Assembly: GCA_016720935.1 (NCBI GenBank)
Contig: JADKJP010000006.1
Location: forward strand, 1,116,001-1,180,000
Direction of reading: 5' to 3'
From: Bacteroidota bacterium
GTDB taxonomy: Bacteria > Bacteroidota > Bacteroidia > AKYH767-A > 2013-40CM-41-45
Length of the DNA: 64,000 bases
Shown here: positions 27,243 to 35,695 of the stretch, piece after piece
Layout: each line of letters starts with the position of its first letter
How positions within the stretch are numbered: position 1 is the first letter of the stretch
The notes under the pieces: model-generated
The model's database searches: none
The model's input: the letters and a program-made list of their open reading frames with translations, nothing else
Told to the model about the DNA's origin: nothing
Translations under genes and position numbers: made by a program

Positions 27243-28271
27243 ATGTCTAAACTAAAACTGGTTTATTTATCCTTCATCATAGCCGGATTGCTCTTTCAAT
27301 CCTGTCGACAGAGCGGTAATGATGCAAATGGTGAAAAAGAAAAGACCGACACTCTGAATAAAGATGATGTCTTCTATCAACTGAATCAGAAGATCGCCAA
27401 AGATCCGGGCAATGCGGATGCTTATTATCAGCGAAGCAAAATAGACCTGGAGAAAAACCTGATCCAGCAAGCCTTCGCGGATGCAAGCAAAGCTGCGTTT
27501 CTTGACTCCTCGAAGATTGAATATTTCCTGATGCTCGGGGATGTCAGCTTCCGCGGACTGCAAATCCGAAAATCTGTGGAAGCCTATGAGAAATGTCTGA
27601 AACTCGATCCGAAAAATCTTGAGGCCAATCTTAAGCTTGCTGAAATTTATCTCTACATCAAAGGATATGCGAAGTCCATTTCTTACGCGAACGAAGCATT
27701 GAAAATCGACGAAAAAAAATCAAAACCATACTTCCTGAAAGGCTTTGTGTACAAGGAATCCGGTGACACGGCAAAGGCTTTGTCGAGTTTTGAAACAGTG
27801 GTGGAACTTGAACCTGAAAATTATGACGCGCACATTCAGCTGGGGAATTTATATGCAGCATTAAAAAACAAACTTGCGCTGGATTACTATGGAAACGCAT
27901 TGAGTCTGCGACCGACCAGTACGGAAGCACTCTATGATCGCGGCTTGTTTTTACAGAATATCGGAGAGTTCAACAAAGCGATTGGAGATTACAAAGTGAT
28001 CTTAAAACTCGATCCGCGATATGCAGATGCGCATTACAATATTGGGTACATCGCACTTGTCTACAAGAAGGATTACAACACCGCGATAGAGCGCTTTACC
28101 GAAGCGATTAAAATCAATAAGGATTACGTAGAAGCGTATTACAATCGCGGGCTGGCTTATGAATTCAAGGGAGACAATAAGGAGGCCATTGCGGACTATC
28201 GAAAAGCGCTCGGTATTTTTCCTACTTACAAAATGGCCATCGACCGACTGCAAATGCTAGGTGAGAGGTAA
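27243..28271 (+). CDS. TPR-repeat lipoprotein
   Basis: This 342-residue lipoprotein starts at ATG 27243 with a signal ending in LLFQSC. The frame is open further upstream but would run through the recA terminator. From about residue 50 to the end there are roughly eight tetratricopeptide repeats (for example AYEKCLKLDPKNLEANLKLA, IGDYKVILKLDPRYADAHYN, IERFTEAIKINKDYVEAYYN). Such proteins are periplasmic scaffolds for protein-protein contacts. No partner is evident. The start is only 10 bases after the terminator T-run, so the gene needs its own promoter within or near that hairpin, or some read-through. Confidence 0.88.
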   Translation: MSKLKLVYLSFIIAGLLFQSCRQSGNDANGEKEKTDTLNKDDVFYQLNQKIAKDPGNADAYYQRSKIDLEKNLIQQAFADASKAAFLDSSKIEYFLMLGDVSFRGLQIRKSVEAYEKCLKLDPKNLEANLKLAEIYLYIKGYAKSISYANEALKIDEKKSKPYFLKGFVYKESGDTAKALSSFETVVELEPENYDAHIQLGNLYAALKNKLALDYYGNALSLRPTSTEALYDRGLFLQNIGEFNKAIGDYKVILKLDPRYADAHYNIGYIALVYKKDYNTAIERFTEAIKINKDYVEAYYNRGLAYEFKGDNKEAIADYRKALGIFPTYKMAIDRLQMLGER

Positions 28272-28305
28272 GCATTTCTTTTTTCTGGTAACAACGGGTA
28301 CAGTA

Positions 28306-28336
28306 CAAAAAAAGAAAGGGAACCTTTCGGTTCCCT
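28306..28336 (-). terminator. Terminator of the thrS-infC-rpmI-rplT operon
   Basis: On the minus strand AGGGAACC, a GAAA tetraloop and GGTTCCCT form an 8-base-pair stem followed by TTC and seven T. It lies just after rplT. Confidence 0.92.
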
Positions 28337-28372
28337 CTTCTTGTCATTGATTCACTAAAAACTATGGCGTAG

Positions 28373-28717
28373 TTACTTAACAGAATCAATTACGGCTTTG
28401 AACGCCTGTGGATGATTCAGTGCAAGATCGGCAAGTGTTTTACGGTTGAGATCCAGACCTTTTGCATGGATTTTACCCATGAGTTCTGAATAACTCAATC
28501 CATGCTCACGAGCTCCGGCATTGATACGCATGATCCACAGTGAGCGGAAATTACGTTTCTTGGTACGACGGTCACGGTATGCATAACCTAAACCTTTTTC
28601 TACTGTATTTTTGGCAACTGTTAATACGTTACCTCTCGCTCCCCAGTAACCTTTAGCGAGTTTGAACATTTTTTTTCTCCGTGCTCTGGACGCGACGGCA
28701 TTGACTGAACGTGGCAT
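28373..28717 (-). CDS. rplT: 50S ribosomal protein L20
   Basis: This 114-residue basic protein is L20, which binds 23S rRNA early in large-subunit assembly. Hallmarks are PRSVNAVASRARRKKMFKLA, GYWGARGNVLTVAKNTVEKG, YRDRRTKKRNFRSLWIMRIN and the C-terminal ADLALNHPQAFKAVID. It is the last gene of the thrS-infC-rpmI-rplT operon, 103 bases after rpmI, with a strong terminator following. In other bacteria L20 represses this operon by binding the leader RNA; whether that holds here is unknown. Confidence 0.98.
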   Translation of the reverse strand: MPRSVNAVASRARRKKMFKLAKGYWGARGNVLTVAKNTVEKGLGYAYRDRRTKKRNFRSLWIMRINAGAREHGLSYSELMGKIHAKGLDLNRKTLADLALNHPQAFKAVIDSVK

Positions 28718-28820
28718 TGTTTGTTGGTTTTTGACGGAAGCGTTTCCGGTCTGTCGGAAATCTTAGTGCTTTTTGTCGGGTTAAAAAATAATTGAGGTTT
28801 AGAGATCCTGAAAGCAAGTG

Positions 28821-29018
28821 TTATTTCAACACCAGCATTTTTGCAACCCTGTCCTGATCACCTGAAGAAACCAAACCAGCATGCGTAAGGTTACGCTTCT
28901 GTTTTGTTGTCTTTTTGGTAAGGATGTGGCTCTTGTATGCGTGCTTTCTCTTGATCTTTCCGGTGCCGGTAAGCTTGAAGCGTTTCTTGGCTCCGGAGTG
29001 GGTCTTCATTTTTGGCAT
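28821..29018 (-). CDS. rpmI: 50S ribosomal protein L35
   Basis: This 65-residue basic protein is L35 of the large ribosomal subunit (KMKTHSGAKKRFKLTGTGKI, KRKHAYKSHILTKKTTKQKR). Length and order match the family. It sits 64 bases after infC and before rplT, the classical gene order. Confidence 0.98.
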   Translation of the reverse strand: MPKMKTHSGAKKRFKLTGTGKIKRKHAYKSHILTKKTTKQKRNLTHAGLVSSGDQDRVAKMLVLK

Positions 29019-29082
29019 TACGTCGTATATTAATTTTGGTATTAGAAATTCAATTCGATGAGGCCGGAATTACCCAAGCTTC

Positions 29083-29679
29083 TTACTTTTTCTTTCTTGG
29101 AATAGGAGCGAGGTGAATGAACATCCTGTTTCCTTCCAACTTCGGCAGCAGTTCTACTTTTCCGTATTCTTCAAGCGCCTGAGCAAATTTTAGAAGGATA
29201 ATTTCTCCTTTTTCTTTGTATGCGATTGAACGTCCTTTGAAGTGAACGTATGCTTTCACTTTATTGCCATCTTCAAGGAAGTTCATTGCATGCTTTACCT
29301 TGAAGTTGAAATCGTGTTCGTCAGTATTCGGACCGAAGCGGACTTCTTTCACAACCTGCTTGCCCTGCTTGGCCTTCATTTCCTTTTCCTTCTTCTTCTT
29401 GTCGTACAGGAATTTCTGATAATCGACAATTCGGCAGACTGGTGGATCGGCAGTTGGAACGATCTCAACAAGATCGAGTTCCAGTTCTTTCGCGAGCTTA
29501 ATTGCGTCTTCCCGGGTATAAACATCAGCCTGAACATTTTCTCCAACCAAACGCACCTTGAGAGCGCGAATGTGTTCATTGATGTTGTGTTCAGCTTCTT
29601 TTTTCACCGGACCTCTTCGCTGAAAGGGCGGGCGGTTAAAGATTGGACGTGGTGGCCGGTTATTACTTTGCGTTGCTAT
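29083..29679 (-). CDS. infC: Translation initiation factor IF-3, probable AUA start
   Basis: IF-3 binds the 30S subunit and checks start-codon pairing. The recognised part contains VRLVGENVQADVYTREDAIK, DPPVCRIVDYQKFLYDKKKK and the C-terminal domain ending in IPRKKK. An in-frame GTG lies at 29607, but the frame continues 24 codons upstream to ATA at 29679-29677, where AGGAGG ends 5 bases before it. The added residues (basic, Asn/Arg/Pro-rich) fit the N-terminal extension I recall for Bacteroidota IF-3. Length is then 198. A rare start codon on infC is the known basis of IF-3 autoregulation in enterobacteria (AUU). An AGAGG before the GTG is a weaker rival. The gene follows thrS by 36 bases. 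Confidence 0.93.
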   Translation of the reverse strand: MATQSNNRPPRPIFNRPPFQRRGPVKKEAEHNINEHIRALKVRLVGENVQADVYTREDAIKLAKELELDLVEIVPTADPPVCRIVDYQKFLYDKKKKEKEMKAKQGKQVVKEVRFGPNTDEHDFNFKVKHAMNFLEDGNKVKAYVHFKGRSIAYKEKGEIILLKFAQALEEYGKVELLPKLEGNRMFIHLAPIPRKKK

Positions 29680-29684
29680 AGTAT

Positions 29685-29690
29685 CCTCCT
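29685..29690 (-). promoter_or_regulatory. Shine-Dalgarno deciding the infC start
   Basis: The minus strand reads AGGAGG, then ATACT, then ATA. This is a perfect Shine-Dalgarno in a genome where most genes have none, and it is correctly spaced for an AUA start at 29679. Confidence 0.8.
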
Positions 29691-29715
29691 TGTTAATATA
29701 ATTGTGTTTCGTTTT

Positions 29716-31653
29716 TTACTTTACATCCAGGATGTTAGTAATCTCATCCTGAATTAATTTAGCGAAGTCTGAGATAGCATAAGTTCCGAGGTCACCACCA
29801 CCGTGCTTTCGTACGGAAACTGTATTCTCAGCAAATTCTTTTTCCCCTACAATCAACATATAAGGTACTTTTTTCATCTCTGCATCCCTGATTTTCTTAC
29901 CTATCTTTTCATCCCGCTGGTCAAGGAGCCCGCGAATATCGGAATTTATAAGCAATTGTAAAACTTTTTTCGCGTATTCATTGTATCGTTCACTGATCGG
30001 AAGTATGCTTACTTGCTTGGGAGCCAGCCAGATAGGGAAGTTTCCTGCAAAATGTTCGATCAAAAATCCGATAAAGCGCTCATGGGTTCCAAGGGGTGCA
30101 CGGTGGATACAAATGGGCGTTTCCATTTGATTTTGGTTGTTTTTGTAGGTCAAACCAAATCGTGCCGGAACCGCGAAGTCAACCTGGTTGGTTGCCAATG
30201 TAAATTCTCTTCCGATCGCACTCCATACCTGAACATCGATCTTTGGACCATAGAAAGCACCTTCATCAGGCACTTCGATATACGGAATTTTGGAATCGAT
30301 CAATACCTGACGAACCATATCTTCTGTCTGTTTCCAGAGTTCAGGATTGTCAACGTATTTCTTTCCAAGCTTGGAAGGTTCATGCGTTGAGAAACGCATC
30401 ACGTATTTATCGATGTTGAAGATCTTGAAATACTTCAGGTACATTTCATTCACCGCGTTAAATTCCTGAGCAAACTGTTCACGGGTGCAGTAAATGTGGG
30501 CATCGTTCATTTGCAGACAGCGTACGCGCATCAATCCGAAAAGCTCACCGCTTTGTTCGTAGCGGTAGCAGGTTCCGTATTCAGCCAAACGAATCGGTAA
30601 ATCACGATAACTTGGATTCAGTTCCTTGAAGATCTTGTGGTGATGAGGGCAGTTCATCGCCTTCAGATAATATTTTTCACCATCCATCTCCATGGGAGGG
30701 AACATCGAATCGGCATAGTAGGGAAGATGTCCGCTGGTGAGGTACATGGATTCCTTCGCGATGTGCGGAGTCCGCACACGCTGGTATCCTGCATCCTGTT
30801 CGGTTTTCTTCGCGAGTTTTTCCAATTGCTCGATGATCACAGCGCCATTGGGCATCCACAAGGGTAAGCCCGGACCGACATCATCGTCAAATGTGAAAAT
30901 CTCCATCTCCTTACCAATCTTCCGGTGATCACGTTTCTTGGCTTCCTCCAGCATGGTGATATATTCATCCAGCTGACTCTTTTTTGGAAAGGTGATACCG
31001 TAAATACGGGTAAGCTGTTTGTTCTTTTCATCGCCTCTCCAATATGCACCGGCGATGTTCATCAGCTTGGCAGCCTTGATCAAACCGGTATCCGGAATGT
31101 GCGGACCACGACAGAGATCAATGAAATTTCCCTGCTGATAAAAGGTGATGGTACCATCTTCAAGATCATTCAAAAGATCAAGTTTGTATTCATCACCTTT
31201 CTCTTTGAAATAATCAATAGCTTCTTTTTTCGAAATTTCTTTGCGGATATATTTGTTCGACTGCTTCGCAAGTTCGATCATTTTATCCTCGATCTTTTTG
31301 AAATCTTCAGAGGAAATTGCTTGTCCTCCCAGATCTACATCGTAATAAAATCCATTGTCAATTGGAGGACCAATACCGAATTTAATTCCCGGATAGAAAA
31401 ACTCCAGAGCTTCAGCCATGAGGTGAGCAGATGAATGCCACATGGTGGACTTCGCTTCGCGGTCGTCCCACGTGAGCAGTTGCAATGTTGAATCGGCTTT
31501 GATCGGGCGCGTAGCATCCCAGACTTCACCATTCACTTTTGCTGCAATAACATTTCTTGCCAGACCCTCAGAAATGCTTTTAGCAATTTCAAGGGAGGTC
31601 GTACCTTCAGGGTATTCCCTGACATTCTTGTCGGGAAAAGTAATTTTAATCAT
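29716..31653 (-). CDS. thrS: Threonyl-tRNA synthetase
   Basis: This 645-residue class II synthetase charges tRNA-Thr. It has the TGS domain at residues 1-60, the editing domain with HSSAHLMAEAL (near residue 75) and YWRGDEKNKQLTRIYGITFP, then the catalytic core with MNCPHHHKIFKELNPSYRDL, GLMRVRCLQMNDAHIYC and ICIHRAPLGTHERFIGFLIE. The C-terminal anticodon-binding domain is VSILPISERYNEYAKKVL. It heads the thrS-infC-rpmI-rplT operon on the minus strand, as in many bacteria. A weak TACCTTTA promoter-like element lies about 40 bases before the start. Confidence 0.98.
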   Translation of the reverse strand: MIKITFPDKNVREYPEGTTSLEIAKSISEGLARNVIAAKVNGEVWDATRPIKADSTLQLLTWDDREAKSTMWHSSAHLMAEALEFFYPGIKFGIGPPIDNGFYYDVDLGGQAISSEDFKKIEDKMIELAKQSNKYIRKEISKKEAIDYFKEKGDEYKLDLLNDLEDGTITFYQQGNFIDLCRGPHIPDTGLIKAAKLMNIAGAYWRGDEKNKQLTRIYGITFPKKSQLDEYITMLEEAKKRDHRKIGKEMEIFTFDDDVGPGLPLWMPNGAVIIEQLEKLAKKTEQDAGYQRVRTPHIAKESMYLTSGHLPYYADSMFPPMEMDGEKYYLKAMNCPHHHKIFKELNPSYRDLPIRLAEYGTCYRYEQSGELFGLMRVRCLQMNDAHIYCTREQFAQEFNAVNEMYLKYFKIFNIDKYVMRFSTHEPSKLGKKYVDNPELWKQTEDMVRQVLIDSKIPYIEVPDEGAFYGPKIDVQVWSAIGREFTLATNQVDFAVPARFGLTYKNNQNQMETPICIHRAPLGTHERFIGFLIEHFAGNFPIWLAPKQVSILPISERYNEYAKKVLQLLINSDIRGLLDQRDEKIGKKIRDAEMKKVPYMLIVGEKEFAENTVSVRKHGGGDLGTYAISDFAKLIQDEITNILDVK

Positions 31654-31744
31654 TGCTGATAAATCAATTGGATTTTTTCAAAGAGGCGTAAAGGTAGTAA
31701 AAACCCTCTTTTTTTATATAAAAATCACGAAAAATATAATTTTA

Positions 31745-31935
31745 AAAGTTCGAGGCTCGAAGTTCAAAGTCCGTGGTTTTTATTGGATTGTCACTCGTCC
31801 CAAGTTCCCCGTCACTCCCAAAGTCCCTTGTCACTTCCAACCGTCCCTCGTCCCAAGTCCCCTGTCACTACAAATAGTCCCTCGTCCCAAGTCCCTCCCA
31901 ATAGTCCCCCGTCACTCTAAAAAGTACCTCGTCCC
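31745..31935. repeat. Degenerate GTCCC(C/T)(C)GT repeats, intergenic
   Basis: Between thrS and the MazG-like gene runs a string of degenerate units such as CGTCCCAAGTCCC and GTCACTCCCAAAGTCCC (about 190 bases). Unit length is variable, with no fixed spacer, so it is not a CRISPR array. No gene or RNA is seen. Confidence 0.75.
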
Positions 31936-31950
31936 CTAAAAGCCGCCTAA

Positions 31951-32343
31951 CTATTTCTCCAACACCCCTTTAATATCCGGTAAAAAGTAGCGGTTGCTCT
32001 TCAGGATCTTGCCGTCCTCGCGGTAAATGGGCTTTCCATGTTCATCGAGCTTGCTCATATTGCTGCGGTGAATTTCATCAAATACCTCTTCGATTTTGTA
32101 CTGCAAACCATGAGCGATAATGGTTCCAAAAAGAATGTACAATTTATCACCGAGAGCATCCGCGATCAGGGTCAGATCCTGTTGCTCGCAAGCTTCCAGA
32201 TATTCATCATTCTCCTCCTGCATCAAACGATGACGCAGCTGAACGATTCGTTCTTCAACCAGTGCATTGGGTGATTCATGATAATCCAATCCGAAAGTGT
32301 GGTGGAATTCTTTGACTTTGTTTATTTTATCGAGGAGAGCCAT
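31951..32343 (-). CDS. MazG/HisE-like nucleotide pyrophosphohydrolase
   Basis: This 130-residue all-alpha protein matches the small MazG/PRA-PH-like pyrophosphohydrolase family, which cleaves nucleoside or phosphoribosyl triphosphate-type substrates. The metal-binding motif EENDEYLEA (near residue 43) and a second acidic motif ADALGDKLYILFGTI (near residue 62) are present. The C-terminal KLDEHGKPIYREDGKILKS is common to the phosphoribosyl-ATP pyrophosphohydrolase-like subgroup. It is alone on the minus strand between two repeat-rich gaps. It is probably a house-cleaning enzyme; the substrate is unknown. Confidence 0.87.
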   Translation of the reverse strand: MALLDKINKVKEFHHTFGLDYHESPNALVEERIVQLRHRLMQEENDEYLEACEQQDLTLIADALGDKLYILFGTIIAHGLQYKIEEVFDEIHRSNMSKLDEHGKPIYREDGKILKSNRYFLPDIKGVLEK

Positions 32344-32677
32344 GGCGGGGTTTAGTTTTTAGTGGTTAGTGCTTGGTGGTTAGTGCTTGGTGGTTGGTGC
32401 TTAGTGGTTGGTGCTTAGTGGTTGGTGCTTAGTGCTTAGAGGTTAGTGCTTGGTGCTTGGAGGTAATATTTATAAATTAGTTATTGTTGCTGATGTAAAT
32501 TAATAATTCAATATTTCCTGTTATTTAGAGATTAGCTGACTCGCTAAATTTCCAAAATCCAAAATCCAAAATCCAAAATCCAAAATCCAACATCTAACAT
32601 CTATCACCTAACAACTAACAACTAACAACTAACCACTAACAACTAAAAACCAACAACCAACAACCAACAACCAACAA
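32344..32677. repeat. Island of complementary short tandem repeats
   Basis: The left half (32350-32465) repeats GGTTAGTGCTTGGT-like units. Near 32550 CCAAAATCC is repeated five times. The right half (32590-32677) repeats AACAACTAACAACTAA- and CAACCAACAAC-like units, which are complementary in style to the left half. The whole gap could therefore fold into an imperfect long hairpin. There is no gene in it. Confidence 0.8.
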
Positions 32678-34309
32678 CTAAGTCTGAATAACTCCCACAT
32701 TATACGCCTTGGTAACAGGAGCATGGTTCGCGGCTTCGATGCCCATGGAAATCCATTTGCGGGTATCTGTGGGGTCGATAACTGCGTCGAGCCACATGCG
32801 TGATGCGGCGTAATATGGGGAGATCTGACTATTGTATCGGTCTGTAATTTTCTTGAGTAATTCTGTTTCGTCTTCTTTGGTAATTTCTTTGCCTTTGGAT
32901 TTCAAAGCGCTCACCTGGATTTGCAAAAGAACTTTCGCAGCCTGAGCACCACCCATCACCGCGATTTGCGCGGTGGGCCAGCCAACAATCAGTCGGGGAT
33001 CATATGCTTTTCCGCACATCGCGTAATTCCCTGCACCGTATGAATTGCCAATGATCACAGTGAATTTAGGAACGACAGAATTGCTCATGGCATTCACCAT
33101 TTTTGCTCCATCCTTGATGATCCCACCTTGTTCGCTTCGGGATCCTACCATAAAGCCGGTAACATCCTGCAAAAACACTAAAGGAATTTTTCTTTGGTTG
33201 CAATTCATGATAAAACGTGCGGCTTTATCCGCTGAATCGGAATAAATCACACCACCGAATTGCATCTCACCTTTTTTGCTCTTTACAACTTTACGTTGAT
33301 TGGCAACAATTCCAACCGCCCATCCATCAATGCGTGCGACACCGCAAATGATGCTTTGTCCGTATTTGTCTTTGTATTCATCAAACTCACTGTTGTCAAC
33401 GAGGCGGTAAATAACCTCGTGCATATCGTATTGCTTTGAAGCTTCAGTAGGTACGATACCATACAGATCTTTTACATTTTTCAGCGGAGCAACACTTTTT
33501 TCTCTGTTGAATCCGGCTTTTTCAAATTCACCAAGCTTGCTGAAAATATTCTTGATATGGTCTAGTGCAGATTTATCATCAGGATATTTATTATCTGTTA
33601 CTCCTGAAATCTCACATTGGGTTGTTGCTCCACCTAGGGTTTCATTATCGATGTCTTCACCAATTGCAGCTTTCACCAGATAAGATCCTGCAAGAAAAAT
33701 AGAACCGGTCTTGTCTACTATCATTGCTTCATCCGACATGATAGGAAGATAAGCGCCTCCGGCTACACAGCTCCCCATAATCGCGGCAACCTGAATAATT
33801 CCCATGGATGACATCACAGCATTATTCCGGAAGATTCTTCCGAAATGTTCTTTATCCGGAAAAATTTCATCCTGCATCGGTAAAAAAACACCGGCACTAT
33901 CGACGAGATATATGATTGGTAAGCGATTTTCGATTGCAATTTCCTGAGCTCGCAGATTTTTCTTTCCGGTCATCGGAAACCAGGCACCGGCTTTTACGGT
34001 CGCATCATTGGCAACAATGACACATTGTCTTTTGGAAACATATCCGAGTCCGACAACAACGCCTGCAGCAGGACATCCGCCATATTCTTCATACATTCCT
34101 TCAGCGGCAAAGGCTCCAATTTCAAGAAAGGAACTTCCTTTGTCGATGAGGTATTCGATTCGTTCACGCGCGAGAAGTTTTCCCTGTTCGTGTTGTTTAT
34201 CGGCATTCTTTTTTCCCCCGCCCAGGGCAATTTTACTCAGTTTCGATTTTAGCTGGTCAACAAGCAGACGCATGCTATCCTCGTTTTTATTGAATTCAAA
34301 ATCCGTCAT
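32678..34309 (-). CDS. Acyl-CoA carboxylase, carboxyltransferase subunit
   Basis: This 543-residue protein is the beta (carboxyltransferase) subunit of a biotin-dependent acyl-CoA carboxylase, of the methylcrotonyl-CoA/propionyl-CoA type. It holds both crotonase-fold domains: the N-terminal one with RERIEYLIDKGSSFLEIGAF, GGCPAAGVVVGLGYVSKRQC and MGSCVAGGAYLP, and the C-terminal one with PLVFLQDVTGFMVGSRSEQG, IGNSYGAGNYAMCGKAYDPR and GWPTAQIAVMGGAQAAKVL. The enzyme moves CO2 from carboxybiotin to the acyl-CoA. No biotin carboxylase/carrier gene lies beside it, so the partner is elsewhere. The substrate (methylcrotonyl-CoA likely, leucine breakdown) is inference. Confidence 0.92.
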   Translation of the reverse strand: MTDFEFNKNEDSMRLLVDQLKSKLSKIALGGGKKNADKQHEQGKLLARERIEYLIDKGSSFLEIGAFAAEGMYEEYGGCPAAGVVVGLGYVSKRQCVIVANDATVKAGAWFPMTGKKNLRAQEIAIENRLPIIYLVDSAGVFLPMQDEIFPDKEHFGRIFRNNAVMSSMGIIQVAAIMGSCVAGGAYLPIMSDEAMIVDKTGSIFLAGSYLVKAAIGEDIDNETLGGATTQCEISGVTDNKYPDDKSALDHIKNIFSKLGEFEKAGFNREKSVAPLKNVKDLYGIVPTEASKQYDMHEVIYRLVDNSEFDEYKDKYGQSIICGVARIDGWAVGIVANQRKVVKSKKGEMQFGGVIYSDSADKAARFIMNCNQRKIPLVFLQDVTGFMVGSRSEQGGIIKDGAKMVNAMSNSVVPKFTVIIGNSYGAGNYAMCGKAYDPRLIVGWPTAQIAVMGGAQAAKVLLQIQVSALKSKGKEITKEDETELLKKITDRYNSQISPYYAASRMWLDAVIDPTDTRKWISMGIEAANHAPVTKAYNVGVIQT

Positions 34310-34420
34310 AATTCAGGTAATTTACTGCGGCCCAAAGATAGGGGAAAAGGCTTTCAAAGTTTTCTGTACTGAGGCGGAACCGATTTAATTTTTAACACGA
34401 AATGAAATAATATCAACACT

Positions 34421-34792
34421 TCACCATTTCTTAAAAACGAAAAAAACAGCCAGGATCATAAAGAAAAATCCGACAAGATAATTCCATTGCAATTTGTCGG
34501 TCTTGAAAATGAATACGGTGCAAACGGTGAAAACACATAGGGTAATCACTTCCTGAAGCATTTTCAACTGAAATAAATTGAAAGGGCCACCATTTGACTC
34601 ATGTCCGATGCGATTTCCCGGAACCTGAAACAAATATTCAAACAAAGCGATAAACCAGCTGATAAGAATGATTCCAAGCAGACTGGTGTCCTGTAAAATA
34701 TTCCATTTTTTGAATTGCAGGTGCCCGTACCATGCGAAAGTCATAAAGAAATTCGCCACCACCAGAAGAGTAATGGAAATTATTCCTTTCAC
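34421..34792 (-). CDS. DUF486 small multidrug-transporter-like membrane protein
   Basis: This 123-residue protein has four membrane helices and matches DUF486 (FFMTFAWYGHLQFK, ILISWFIALFEYLFQVPGNR, GPFNLFQLKMLQEVITLCVF). The family has the size and helix layout of the DMT superfamily. Function and substrate are unknown. It begins 2 bases after the stop of the GH16-like gene, so the two are probably co-transcribed. Confidence 0.88.
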   Translation of the reverse strand: MKGIISITLLVVANFFMTFAWYGHLQFKKWNILQDTSLLGIILISWFIALFEYLFQVPGNRIGHESNGGPFNLFQLKMLQEVITLCVFTVCTVFIFKTDKLQWNYLVGFFFMILAVFFVFKKW

Positions 34793-34793
34793 C

Positions 34794-35624
34794 TTATTTC
34801 TCCTGTGATTTTTTCGATTTCTTCAGTTTGGGAAGTGTTGGTTTGACCCGCTCCATCTTGTATGGAGTAAATTCAAAACGTGAAATAACGACTTCCATTT
34901 CTTTCAGATTAGAAGGCTCGGAAGCTTTGTACAGCCATACATTGATACTGACTCTTTCATGGCCTGTTTTGTATGCCTGGTCAGGTTTGTATTTCCAGTC
35001 CTTGTAAATTTGCCCGACACTGTCCGGATTTATTCCATGTTCGTATCTGGAATTGAACGTGATTTTCTTTTTTCTGACGGAAAATTCGTGGCGGGTAGGA
35101 CGGTTCAGATCGCTATCAAAACGAAATGCTTTTTCTTCATAAGGTTGAATAACGTATTGAGTATTCAGATCAACATCTTTACCCCATTTCGAAAATTCAA
35201 TATCAATTTCTTTGTGGAAATTGCTCGTGTCGGTATGATCGTACATAAACAATCCAATGACGACATCTTTGTCCAAAGGTTGTGGCAAGCGGTCAATGAA
35301 GAAAACATATTTACCGTATCCCAGACTTTTCAACATTTGAACCTCTGAACAATACCAGCGATCATTCTTGTAACGAAGTTTGAGATGGAGCTTACCGTCT
35401 TCATCAACCCAGACATTCTCTTTTGATCCTGAAAAATAATTTCTGCCCGGACCTGTATGTTTGTCGAATGACTCCTTAACGGCCCATGTGTACCCTGAAA
35501 ATTCCAGTGTATCACCTCCATAATAATCAAATTCAGAGCGGATTTCAGAGGCGGATACAGTATTTACCATGAAGTACAAAGACAATAGGCAGAACGGAAG
35601 AAATTTTCGTTTTCTATTTTTCAT
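34794..35624 (-). CDS. GH16-like secreted protein
   Basis: This protein of about 276 residues has a signal peptide from ATG 35624 (KRKFLPFCLLSLYFMVNTVSA). The frame is also open to 35699, where an ATGA overlap with xerD exists, but that form would hide the signal. It carries the GH16 catalytic signature as EIDIEF (near residue 145), preceded by beta strands (GKLHLKLRYKND, YGKYVFFIDRLP) of the jelly-roll fold. GH16 enzymes cut beta-1,3/1,4-glucans or galactans. The fold and both catalytic Glu residues suggest activity, but the substrate is unknown. The Lys-rich C-terminus is unusual. Confidence 0.8.
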   Translation of the reverse strand: MKNRKRKFLPFCLLSLYFMVNTVSASEIRSEFDYYGGDTLEFSGYTWAVKESFDKHTGPGRNYFSGSKENVWVDEDGKLHLKLRYKNDRWYCSEVQMLKSLGYGKYVFFIDRLPQPLDKDVVIGLFMYDHTDTSNFHKEIDIEFSKWGKDVDLNTQYVIQPYEEKAFRFDSDLNRPTRHEFSVRKKKITFNSRYEHGINPDSVGQIYKDWKYKPDQAYKTGHERVSINVWLYKASEPSNLKEMEVVISRFEFTPYKMERVKPTLPKLKKSKKSQEK

Positions 35625-35695
35625 AAAGTCGGACACATTCCATCCATTCATTGAAGTTTGGGGGAAGAAAGAGGAAGAAATGAAGCGCGTTAAAT

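Noticed and set aside
31745..32677. CRISPR array
   Set aside because: Units are short, degenerate and contiguous, with no spacers of constant length and no cas genes.
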